DNA of 64,000 nt, taken from contig CP053716.1 in assembly GCA_013201155.1 (NCBI GenBank), positions 186,001-250,000 on the forward strand, in the 5' to 3' direction. A program made the position numbers and the translations under genes. The notes under the pieces were generated by a model, which ran no database searches, had not been told where the DNA came from, and worked only from the letters and a program-made list of their open reading frames with translations. The first letter of the stretch is position 1. Each line of letters starts with the position of its first letter. Source of the DNA: Berryella wangjianweii. GTDB lineage: Bacteria > Actinomycetota > Coriobacteriia > Coriobacteriales > Eggerthellaceae. Below are positions 19,028 through 26,570 of this stretch, in pieces.

Positions 19028-21670
19028 ATGCACTCAATCCAGCGGACCGCCCTGCGCTCGATGGCGCTGGCCCTCGCGGCCGTCCTGGCCGCGCTCGCGC
19101 TGACCCTCGCGCCGGCGTGCCCGGCCTGCGCCGCCGACCGCGCGGAGGTGGACCTGTCGGAGCGGCCGGGAGCGGGCGAGCTGCAGGGCGCCATCGACCG
19201 GGCGGGCTCGGTCCCCACGCGGATCGCGCTGGCCCCGGGCGACTGCGAGCTCGCCGGGACGCTCGTCATCCCGTCGGGGGCCGACGTCGAGCTGGTCGGC
19301 TCCGCGGGCGGCGGGGGCCGGGGGCCGGGGTCGCGCCTGGCGCGCGGCGATGGCTTCGCCGGCGTGATGGTGCTCGTGGAGCGCGGTGCGCGGCTGACGC
19401 TGGGCAGGGGCGCCGCCGAGGGGGCGCTCGAGGTGAACAGCCGCGGCGAGAGCGTGCCCGCGGGCGAGCCCACGCTGCTGGTTCTGGGCGAGGCGACGGT
19501 CGACCACGCGGTCATCCAGGGCGCCCGGGGTGTGAGCGGCTCCTGCCAGGCTGCCGTCACCGTGCGCGGCGCGGGTGCCCTGCTCACCATGAACGGCGGC
19601 CTGATCACTGACAACCGCCGCCTCGCCGACCCCACGCGGGCCCAGTACGGCGCGGGCAACGTGGCCGTGACGGACGGCGCGCGGTTCGTGATGAACGGCG
19701 GCGAGGTCTCGCGGGGCCGCGGGAGCGCCGTGAGCGCGAGAGCCTACGGCGAGGCCGGCGGCATCAGCCTGGTGGACGGAGCTAGCTTCGAGATGAACGG
19801 CGGCAGCGTCGTGGACAACGAGGGCTTCGCAGGCGGCGTCATGGCGCAGAGCTGGGTGTACGGGTCCGACATCAAGCGCTGGCTGAGCGCGGGCGTAGCC
19901 GAGCGGATGTCCACCGAGAGCCGCGTGACCGCGGCCATCAACGGCGGCCTGATCGCCGGCAACAGGGCCGCGTTCGGCGGCGGGGGGCTGATGGTGTGGG
20001 GCAACGCCGTGGCCACGATGAGCGGCGGCTCCGTGGAGCGCAACGTCGCGCCCAGCGGCGGCGGCGTGTGCGCGGTGAATCTGTACACCCACGGCGACGA
20101 CTATCATCGAGAGGTTCCCGGGGAGGGCCTTGCCTCCGGCCTGTCGATCGAGGAGTACAGCCGCTACCAGCCCGGCGCCTTCTCCATGAGGGGTGGAGCG
20201 GTCAGGGACAACGTCGCTCACCGCACCGGCGGTGGGGTGAACGTGGTGTCGAACGGCGTGGAGCTGGAAGGCGGCGAGGTCAGCGGCAACCGCGCCGGCT
20301 CCCAGGGCGGCGGCGTGTACGTGGCCAGCCCCAGCTACACGGCGCGCCTGAGGGACGCAGCGGTGTACGACAACAGGGCGACGGCGGGCCGTGAGGGGGG
20401 CACCGGCGTGGGCGGCGGCGTGTGGACCTGCCCCACGGGCAGGGTCACCCTCCACGTGACGCGCGGGGCCGCGATCTGCGGCAACTCCGCCGACTCTGCC
20501 GGCGACGACTTCGCCCACACCAGCTACGGCGGGGTCGGGGCCCAGGTCATGAGCCTGGCCGACCGGGTCCTGGGCGGAGGGGCGGTGTCGTACCACTGGG
20601 ACGACGCCGGCGCGCGCTTCGACCCCGCCGACCCCGGCGAGCCGGTGGTCCTGCGCGGGCGCCCGGGCGATGTCATCACCGACAGGGGCCTGCGCAGCGT
20701 GGTCGCCGAGCAGGGCGCGGAGCTGGCGCGCGCCCAGGCGCGGCTGCGCGTGTTCGGCAACAGCTCGCCGCGCGGCGGCGGGATCGGCACCAACGGCGGG
20801 GTGGAGTTCGGCGAGCCCGGTGAGGTCGGGCTGTCCGTCACCAAGGAGTGGGCCTACCGAGGCACCGGCGAGCCGGTGCCGGCCGACCGCCAGCCCGACT
20901 CGGTCGAGGCGGTCGTGACGGTTTCCTTCGGCGGCAGGCCCTACCTCGTCGAGCGCGTGACGCTGAGGAAGTCCGAGGGCTGGTCGCGCTCGCTCACGGG
21001 GCTGCCCTCCCGCGGCCCCGACGGCTCCGAGCCTGAGGTCGGCGTGCGCGAGGTGGGGCCCGACGGCGGGCTGACGGTGTCGGCGGCGCCCGACCCGGCC
21101 GACCCGCGCTCGCTCAGGCTGGTGAACGAGGTGGAGCCGCCCGTCGACGTCACCGCCTCCAAGCGCTGGGTCGGCGGCGAGGCCCTGGGGCCCCGGCCCA
21201 CGGTGTGGCTGCGGCTCTACCGCGCCCTGCCCAACGCCGCGCCCGAGCCGGTGCCGGGCGCCGGGGTGGCGGAGCTGGCCGACGGGGTGGTCACGGCCAC
21301 GTGGCGAGGCCTCGCGCGCGCCGACGCCTCCGGGCGCCCCTACTCCTTCACCGTGCGCGAGGTGGGCCCCGACGGCTCCGATTTCGTGCCCGCTGGCTAC
21401 GAGAAGTCCGAGGAGGGCCTGACGGTGACCAATTCCTACACGCCGCCCGAGGAGCCCCCGGCGCCCCCCGAGGAGCCCCCGGCCCCGCCCGAGGAGCCCC
21501 CGGCCGCGCCCCCGGCTCCGCCCGAGGAGCCCCCGGCCGCGCCCCCGGCGCCCCCCTCGGAGATGCCCGCCACGGGTGACGCCGCCTTGCTGTGCGTTGC
21601 CGGTGCGACCTTGGGGCTTGCTGCGGTTGCCTTCTGGGGCGCTGCACGCGCGCGTCGTGCGCGTCGCTAG
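19028..21670 (+). CDS. Sortase-anchored beta-helix surface protein with two Cna-B domains (copy 2)
   Basis: An 880-residue paralog of the preceding gene with the same order of parts: signal peptide (about 1-34, ending in CPACAAD), beta-helix with NGGLITDN, NGGEVSRG and MSGGSVERN turns, two Cna-B domains, and a Pro/Glu repeat linker (PPEEPPAPPEEPP type). It ends with the sortase signal MPATGD near 845, a membrane helix and an RARRARR tail. I chose the ATG at 19028, which has GAAAGG eight bases upstream; an in-frame GTG lies at 19013. By eye its third codon positions are almost all G or C, clearly more GC-rich than copy 1, although the proteins align throughout. This suggests old divergence or separate acquisition. 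Confidence 0.85.
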   Translation: MHSIQRTALRSMALALAAVLAALALTLAPACPACAADRAEVDLSERPGAGELQGAIDRAGSVPTRIALAPGDCELAGTLVIPSGADVELVGSAGGGGRGPGSRLARGDGFAGVMVLVERGARLTLGRGAAEGALEVNSRGESVPAGEPTLLVLGEATVDHAVIQGARGVSGSCQAAVTVRGAGALLTMNGGLITDNRRLADPTRAQYGAGNVAVTDGARFVMNGGEVSRGRGSAVSARAYGEAGGISLVDGASFEMNGGSVVDNEGFAGGVMAQSWVYGSDIKRWLSAGVAERMSTESRVTAAINGGLIAGNRAAFGGGGLMVWGNAVATMSGGSVERNVAPSGGGVCAVNLYTHGDDYHREVPGEGLASGLSIEEYSRYQPGAFSMRGGAVRDNVAHRTGGGVNVVSNGVELEGGEVSGNRAGSQGGGVYVASPSYTARLRDAAVYDNRATAGREGGTGVGGGVWTCPTGRVTLHVTRGAAICGNSADSAGDDFAHTSYGGVGAQVMSLADRVLGGGAVSYHWDDAGARFDPADPGEPVVLRGRPGDVITDRGLRSVVAEQGAELARAQARLRVFGNSSPRGGGIGTNGGVEFGEPGEVGLSVTKEWAYRGTGEPVPADRQPDSVEAVVTVSFGGRPYLVERVTLRKSEGWSRSLTGLPSRGPDGSEPEVGVREVGPDGGLTVSAAPDPADPRSLRLVNEVEPPVDVTASKRWVGGEALGPRPTVWLRLYRALPNAAPEPVPGAGVAELADGVVTATWRGLARADASGRPYSFTVREVGPDGSDFVPAGYEKSEEGLTVTNSYTPPEEPPAPPEEPPAPPEEPPAAPPAPPEEPPAAPPAPPSEMPATGDAALLCVAGATLGLAAVAFWGAARARRARR

Positions 21671-22130
21671 GGGAGAGACAGGGTCTCGTTCTATATACAT
21701 ATATATTGTTGCTTTGCGCGAGCGTGGCTGCGTCCTTGGGGTCGGGGCCACGCTTTCGTTATGGCCGCAGAATCAAGGGACATTCGGCAGCCGACAGCCG
21801 GATACTGAGCGATGGGCGGGCCGCCCTTGGTGCAGTGATGGTGACCTCGATGGAAGAGCGATCAGGAGGAGCAGGCAGGCAGCGGGTGGGGAGCGCGAGG
21901 ACTTGGCGTGCTGCCCCAATCAGGAGGAGAGGGCCATCGTTGGCAACGACGGCCGAGGTTCGGGCAATGCTCGGGTCTCCCGAAGCCTTCAAGGGGGAGC
22001 CTGCGGAATCGAGGACCCGATTCCTATGGTCGCGCTGCGGCCACGGTGCGCTGGTATGCTCCTCATATCCCCATACAACGTTCCATGAATGCCGAGTCCT
22101 CGGGGGGGGGTCGGCTCCTTGTGAGGGAAA
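21671..22130. other. Gene-free stretch after surface-protein copy 2
   Basis: About 460 bases. It contains an AT-rich patch (21690-21712), the terminator at 21721-21760 and a run of nine G at 22102-22110. Open frames on both strands lack protein-like composition and ribosome sites. I see no remnant of a known mobile element. Confidence 0.5.
21721..21760 (+). terminator. Terminator of surface-protein copy 2
   Basis: AGCGTGGC (21721-21728) pairs with GCCACGCT (21747-21754), followed by TTCGTT. Confidence 0.65.
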
Positions 22131-22160
22131 CAAAAAAACCGCCAGCCTGAGCTGACGGTT
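22130..22160 (-). terminator. Intrinsic terminator of tRNA-Ala
   Basis: On the minus strand AACCGTCAGC pairs with GCTGGCGGTT (one T-G wobble, 4-base loop) and continues into TTTTTTTG. It begins 11 bases after the tRNA. Confidence 0.85.
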
Positions 22161-22170
22161 CTGTCATTCC

Positions 22171-22246
22171 TGGTGGAGCCTAGGGGGATCGAACCCCTGA
22201 CCTCATGGCTGCCAGCCATGCGCTCTCCCAGCTGAGCTAAGGCCCC
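22171..22246 (-). tRNA. tRNA-Ala (anticodon GGC)
   Basis: Cloverleaf on the minus strand. The acceptor GGGGCCT pairs with AGGCTCC (one G-T), the T loop is GGTTCGATCC, and CCA is encoded. The anticodon arm CATGG-CTGGCAG-CCATG gives GGC, reading GCC (Ala). Confidence 0.95.
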
Positions 22247-22263
22247 GAAAACGAACAGTGGTA

Positions 22264-22291
22264 AATATATCAGAACCAGAGACTCGGTCAA
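22264..22291 (-). promoter_or_regulatory. Promoter of tRNA-Ala
   Basis: Minus-strand -35 TTGACC (22291-22286), a 16-base spacer and -10 TATATT (22269-22264), about 18 bases before the tRNA. Confidence 0.75.
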
Positions 22292-22322
22292 GGTGCATTT
22301 TCGGCTTTTTTCGAAATGCACC
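22292..22322. repeat. Inverted repeat next to the tRNA-Ala promoter
   Basis: GGTGCATTT (22292-22300) and AAATGCACC (22314-22322) are perfect 9-bp arms around a T-rich 13-base centre, touching the tRNA-Ala -35 box. Confidence 0.6.
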
Positions 22323-23065
22323 GTTGAGGCTGCATTGCCGCAGATCGCGCATCGCCTCGGCGAGCCCGTTGCCAAGGCGCCCTTTCACATGGCGAGGCGA
22401 TTCCTTCAAGAGGGGAATTCCGCTTTCTCGAAGACCCCTCCGCATTCAAACGTATTTCGCGCATTCTGCGGCGGATTCCGAGCGGAGCATCCCTCTGCGA
22501 ATCCTCCCAGGTATCTCTGAGCGCTTTCGATCATTTCTCTCATGTTCTCTTGGGGTTCGCGGGCTCTCTCGAACCGCTTCGACTCCCGAATCTCTTCCGT
22601 CTGGCGGACGCCCTTGAGAAGACGCCCCCTCGACCCCTTGGCCCTCTCATGCGTTCATGGAAGCCTTCTCGCTCGCTCTGCGAGCGCTCCCCAAGCGTCT
22701 CCGGGTGCCCTCGGCGTACCTCGCGCGCAGTGCCCGTGCGTTTGCCGTATGCGAATCTTCGAATAGCCGTCTCGTCAATCATGAGGCCACGTCAGACGCG
22801 GTTATTAGCCTATTGATAAAACCCGTCAATCGAATAATTAGCTATCTTGGCAATCGTTTGAGTCGATTATATCGATTGAATTTATATACATGTGAGTCAT
22901 TAAAACGAAATAAGGTTAAAAATAGATTACTAAGTTATCAGTCGATCAAATATCAGATACTCAGTTTATATCTCAGTAATAGATTCTGTTGATATAACTA
23001 CCTGTGATTTTTAACAGGTTTTCATTCAGAATGACGGTATCAGCGTTTTGAGATTGGGGGAAACC
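22323..23065. other. Long leader region of nrfA with AT-rich island
   Basis: No gene is visible in about 740 bases. From about 22790 to 23040 base composition falls to roughly one third GC. This part has repeated CAATCG/CGATTG-type motifs (22827-22832, 22851-22856, 22873-22878, and near matches at 22863 and 22942). An ACCTGT/ACAGGT dyad lies at 23000-23019, and TTGATA at 22989-22994 is 17 bases before TAACAG, a possible nrfA promoter. This looks like a regulatory region with several protein-binding sites. Confidence 0.5.
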
Positions 23066-24430
23066 ATGGTGAGCAGACTGAGGAGTAAGAAGCTCCTGAT
23101 CGTCGCCGGCGCACTTGCGGCGGTGATGGTCGTCGTTGGCGTGTGGGGATGCGCGCCGAAGCCCAACCCGGGCAATCCTACGCCGAAGGCGGAATCGCCG
23201 TCGTATGTTCCTGAGAAGAACAGCTTCGGCCTGGTGTCGTCGGAGGCCTGGAAGGATCTGTATCCCAACCAGTACAACTCCATGCAGGAGAACAACAAGA
23301 ACAAGTGGCCCGAAGTGAATCTGAACGAGCATTACCCCGAGATGGTGACGCTGGGCAAGGGCTACGGCTACGCGAAGTTCTTCACCGAGGCCGGCGGGCA
23401 CACCTACTCCATGTACTCGGTGGTGAACAACGGCCGCATCAGCGAGAAGAGCAAGGCCCAGTGCCTGGCTTGCAAGACGCCCGACATCCACAAGCTGGTC
23501 GAGGAGCAGGGCCCCGATGCGTGGAAGCTGCCTTTCCACGAGACGGCCGCCAAGTGCGAGGACGGCATCTCGTGCTCGTTCTGCCATCAGGACGAGGATC
23601 CCTCTCAGCTGGGCATCATCCGCAAGGATTGGGTGCGCGCCCTGGGTCCCAACATCGACAAGCGCACCACCTCCAGCGAGGTGTGCGGCCAGTGCCACTG
23701 CGACTATTCGATGAATCCTGAGACCGGCGAGCCGCAGAGCCCGTATGACGATGTGACCAAGATGACTCCCGAGGAGTCGTTGAAGTGGTATGACGAGCAC
23801 GGCTTCGCCGACTGGGTGTATCCCGAGACGGGCGCCAAGATGATTGCCGTGCGTCACTCCGAGTTCGAGTACGTGTACGGTGGCGAGGGCAACCATATGG
23901 CCAAGCTGGGCTATGACTGCGCTGACTGCCATATGCCCACGCAGGTGGACTCTGAGGGCAAGGCCTATCACAGCCACTTCTGGCAGAGCCCGCTTGAGAA
24001 CGACGAGCTGATCAAGAACGACTGCTCCAAGTGCCACAAGGACCTGAAGGCCGAGATGAAGGCCATTCAGGAAGAGGTTGACGGCCGCACCCATCAGATC
24101 GGCATGCGCGCCGCCTGCTTCGTGCAGAACTTCGTGAAGGCCGTGCGCGACAACAGCCTGAACGACGAGCAGCTTGAGCGTCTGCGCACCATCCAGCGCG
24201 AGGCAACCCTGTACTGGAACTCGGCCTATGCCGAGAACTCCGAGGGAGCTCACAACAAGGCCCTGTACAACCACGTGCTTGACCTGGCCGAGCAGCTGCT
24301 GGACGAGGCCGACCAGATCTTGGGCGTCGCCTCCACCGCTGAGGGCTTCGTAAGCGAGTACGACCCGGAGAAGGACTACAAGTTCATGATGACGGCCGAG
24401 GAGTACTACGAGAAGTACAACCAGCGGTAG
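23066..24430 (+). CDS. nrfA: Ammonia-forming cytochrome c nitrite reductase NrfA
   Basis: A 454-residue pentaheme enzyme reducing nitrite to ammonium with six electrons on the outer face of the membrane. The catalytic heme motif is Cys133-Leu-Ala-Cys136-Lys137 (CxxCK, Lys as the axial ligand). Four CxxCH motifs start at 170, 207, 285 and 320. The histidines after AYHSHFW near 302-304 fit the family's distal-side region. The N-terminus is a lipoprotein signal with VWGC (Cys29) as lipobox, as expected for a monoderm. The ATG at 23066 has GGGGGA just upstream. nrfH follows 17 bases later, the reverse of the more usual nrfH-nrfA order. Confidence 0.95.
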   Translation: MVSRLRSKKLLIVAGALAAVMVVVGVWGCAPKPNPGNPTPKAESPSYVPEKNSFGLVSSEAWKDLYPNQYNSMQENNKNKWPEVNLNEHYPEMVTLGKGYGYAKFFTEAGGHTYSMYSVVNNGRISEKSKAQCLACKTPDIHKLVEEQGPDAWKLPFHETAAKCEDGISCSFCHQDEDPSQLGIIRKDWVRALGPNIDKRTTSSEVCGQCHCDYSMNPETGEPQSPYDDVTKMTPEESLKWYDEHGFADWVYPETGAKMIAVRHSEFEYVYGGEGNHMAKLGYDCADCHMPTQVDSEGKAYHSHFWQSPLENDELIKNDCSKCHKDLKAEMKAIQEEVDGRTHQIGMRAACFVQNFVKAVRDNSLNDEQLERLRTIQREATLYWNSAYAENSEGAHNKALYNHVLDLAEQLLDEADQILGVASTAEGFVSEYDPEKDYKFMMTAEEYYEKYNQR

Positions 24431-24447
24431 CCGGGGAGACGATACTT

Positions 24448-25182
24448 ATGACCGACAAGAACACCGTGGGGGAGGGCGCCGCAAGCGCCTCCCCCAAGAA
24501 GAAGGGCCTTAAGCTCACCCCACGCAAGCTGACGGTGGCGGGCGTGGCCGCCGTGGTGATCGCGGTGGGCGGATTCGCCTTCTGGGAATGGCACGAGACC
24601 CCGCAGTTCTGCGCGGCCATCTGTCACAACATGGATCCGTACCTGGAAACCTACATGCAGGAGGACAACGTCCCGGGCACCGACAAGTACGGCAACCCGG
24701 TGTCGGACACCTCGGCCATGCTGGCAACCAGGCATCGCGAGAACCCGTCTACCACGCGTCCCGAGATGCGCTGCATGGCTTGCCATCACCCTGTGCTCGC
24801 CGAGCAGGTCAGCGAGGTTGTGATGCAGGTGAGCGGCAACTACTACGATCCGCTGACCGAGCGCGTGGGCAACGACCTCACGCACTGGGAGGGCATCAAG
24901 TCAACGCAGTTCTGCGCCAACGAGAACTGCCACTCGTACCTGATGGACGAGAACGGTGACATCAACCGCGACAAGCTGGAGAGCATCACGGTGTCGCGCA
25001 AGTTCAACCCGCATGCTCAGCATCATCCTGACATGCAGCTTGAGTGCACCGAGTGTCACAAGGGCCATCGTGCCAGCGTGATGGTGTGCTCCGGGTGCCA
25101 CGAGGATGCCGAGATGCCTTCGGGCTGGGTGTCCTACGACGAGGGCCAGAAGATTCTGGAGCGTGCCTACGGCAAGCGCTAG
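24448..25182 (+). CDS. nrfH: NrfH-like membrane-anchored multiheme cytochrome (quinol dehydrogenase)
   Basis: A 244-residue NapC/NirT-family protein. It has a short cytoplasmic start, one membrane anchor (about 28-46) and an extracytoplasmic heme domain that passes electrons from menaquinol to NrfA. Five heme-binding motifs can be read: CAAICH (55-60, CX3CH followed by N-M, Met62 being the likely ligand), CMACH (109-113), CANENCH (156-162, CX4CH), CTECH (200-204) and CSGCH (214-218). NrfH usually has four CX2CH hemes and about 150-180 residues, so this version is longer with two irregular spacings. It forms an operon with nrfA. Confidence 0.88.
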   Translation: MTDKNTVGEGAASASPKKKGLKLTPRKLTVAGVAAVVIAVGGFAFWEWHETPQFCAAICHNMDPYLETYMQEDNVPGTDKYGNPVSDTSAMLATRHRENPSTTRPEMRCMACHHPVLAEQVSEVVMQVSGNYYDPLTERVGNDLTHWEGIKSTQFCANENCHSYLMDENGDINRDKLESITVSRKFNPHAQHHPDMQLECTECHKGHRASVMVCSGCHEDAEMPSGWVSYDEGQKILERAYGKR

Positions 25183-25208
25183 GCGCTGGCAAACCGCATC
25201 CGATGCAG

Positions 25209-25243
25209 ACGGGCGGCTGGGCTTCGGCTCAGTCGCCCGTTCG
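25209..25243 (+). terminator. Terminator of nrfAH
   Basis: A 14-bp stem (two wobble pairs) with a TTCG loop, arms 25209-25222 and 25227-25240, followed by TCGTCG. Confidence 0.7.
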
Positions 25244-25330
25244 TCGTGAGGGGGAAGCGCTCTGCGACGGGAATCGGGCAATCGCTCGGCCCCCATATCG
25301 CTCGGATTCCATAATCGCTTGGCCCCATAC

Positions 25331-25363
25331 AAGAAGACGGCGCCGACCGAAGTCGGCGCCGTC
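25331..25363 (-). terminator. Terminator of mrp
   Basis: A 12-bp perfect stem, arms 25336-25347 and 25352-25363. Read on the minus strand it has a C(TTCG)G tetraloop and is followed by TTCTTG. It lies 41 bases beyond the mrp stop. Confidence 0.75.
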
Positions 25364-25403
25364 TGTGCGTGGCGTGGTTCGCATGTGCCCGGTCGGGGCG
25401 GGG

Positions 25404-26294
25404 CTACGCGTCCTCCTCCTGAGCCTTCTTGGCCTCGGCAAGGCGCGCGGCGATCTGAACCTGCTCGATTACCTCGTCCAGGCGACCCTCCACATCGTAC
25501 TGCTCGATCTTGCCCTGGTCGCACAGGCGCGCGAAGCGGGGGTCAAGCGGCAGGGTGGCGAATGCGGGAATCTGGTAGCGATTGGCCACGAACTTGCCCT
25601 GCGGGTCGCCGAAGATGAAGTGCTCCTTGTCGCACCCGTCGCACTTGAAGAACGCCATGTTCTCGACCAGACCCAGAACCGGCACGCTCATCTGGTGCGC
25701 CAGGTTCACGGCCTTGCCCACGATCATGGCCACCAGCTCCTGCGGAGCCGATACCGTGACGATGCCGTCCAGCGGGAACGACTGCATGATGGTGAGGAAC
25801 ACGTCCGAGGTGCCGGGCGGCATGTCCAGGAACAGGTAATCCAGGTCCTCCCAGTTCGTTTCCTCCCAGAACTGCTTCAGGATCCCGGTGATCACCGGGC
25901 CGCGCCAGGCGACGGGCATGTCGTCCTGGGGCAGCATCAGGTTCACCGACATCACCTTGATGCCGCTTTCGGTGGTGGAGGGGTTGATGCCGTCGCTGTC
26001 AGCCGACACGCGCGCCGAGATGCCGAAGGCCTTGGGAATCGAGGGGCCGGTGATGTCGGCGTCGAGGATGCCGACCTTGTGCCCGCGTCTGCGCATCTCG
26101 CTGGCAAGCAGGCTGGTTACCAGCGACTTGCCCACGCCTCCCTTGCCCGACACCACTCCGATGACGTGCTTTACCTGCGAGCGGGCCGTGCGCTGGGGCT
26201 CCGTCGCCGCCGCGGGCTCTTCCGTGCGCGAGCCGCATCCCGATACGCCGCAGCTGGAGCATCCGCTGCCGCATGCGCTTCCTGAATCAGTCAT
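25404..26294 (-). CDS. mrp: Mrp/NBP35-family iron-sulfur cluster carrier ATPase
   Basis: A 296-residue P-loop ATPase of the Mrp/ApbC/NBP35 group, a scaffold or carrier for Fe-S clusters. It has the deviant Walker A GKGGVGKS at 50-57. A CxxC pair (FKCDGCDKEH) near residue 220 is the bridging cluster site of the dimer. The first 20 residues hold four cysteines (8, 12, 15, 20), resembling the N-terminal cluster site of NBP35 proteins. AAGGAAGG precedes the ATG at 26294. It is divergent from pepC. Delivery of clusters to the serine dehydratase is possible but speculative. Confidence 0.9.
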   Translation of the reverse strand: MTDSGSACGSGCSSCGVSGCGSRTEEPAAATEPQRTARSQVKHVIGVVSGKGGVGKSLVTSLLASEMRRRGHKVGILDADITGPSIPKAFGISARVSADSDGINPSTTESGIKVMSVNLMLPQDDMPVAWRGPVITGILKQFWEETNWEDLDYLFLDMPPGTSDVFLTIMQSFPLDGIVTVSAPQELVAMIVGKAVNLAHQMSVPVLGLVENMAFFKCDGCDKEHFIFGDPQGKFVANRYQIPAFATLPLDPRFARLCDQGKIEQYDVEGRLDEVIEQVQIAARLAEAKKAQEEDA

Positions 26295-26570
26295 GCTTAC
26301 CTTCCTTTGTGTCGTAGAGTTGCGGGCGGGGCTGCTCCCCCCTGGTCGCAGCGGCCTGCTCACTCGTCTGGAACTGGGCAGATCATAGCACATCGCGTCT
26401 TGCCGACCCGACGTTCTGCGTCTGGTTCTGGCACGGCAACGCATTGTTTATGGGCGGTTGCCGCATGGTATTCTACGACCGATACACCGCGATCTCGGGC
26501 CCCGTCCGCTCGCGCCGCTACCGTGCGGGCGGGTCGGCGTCGGGCCCCACTGGGAGGAAGGAACCGGCAT

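Noticed and set aside
19034-21751. Long open frame antisense to surface-protein copy 2
   Set aside because: A by-product of extreme G/C third positions in the real gene; the translated sequence is repetitive His/Gly/Arg/Ala without protein-like features.
21592-22155. Possible small gene after surface-protein copy 2
   Set aside because: The frame overlaps the end of the surface-protein gene and a terminator, has no ribosome site and no recognisable features.
25240-25335. Short near-repeats (ATCGCTCGG and ATCGCTTGG with CCCCATA) after nrfH considered as CRISPR-like or att site
   Set aside because: Only two or three short imperfect copies with no regular spacing and no integrase or cas genes nearby.
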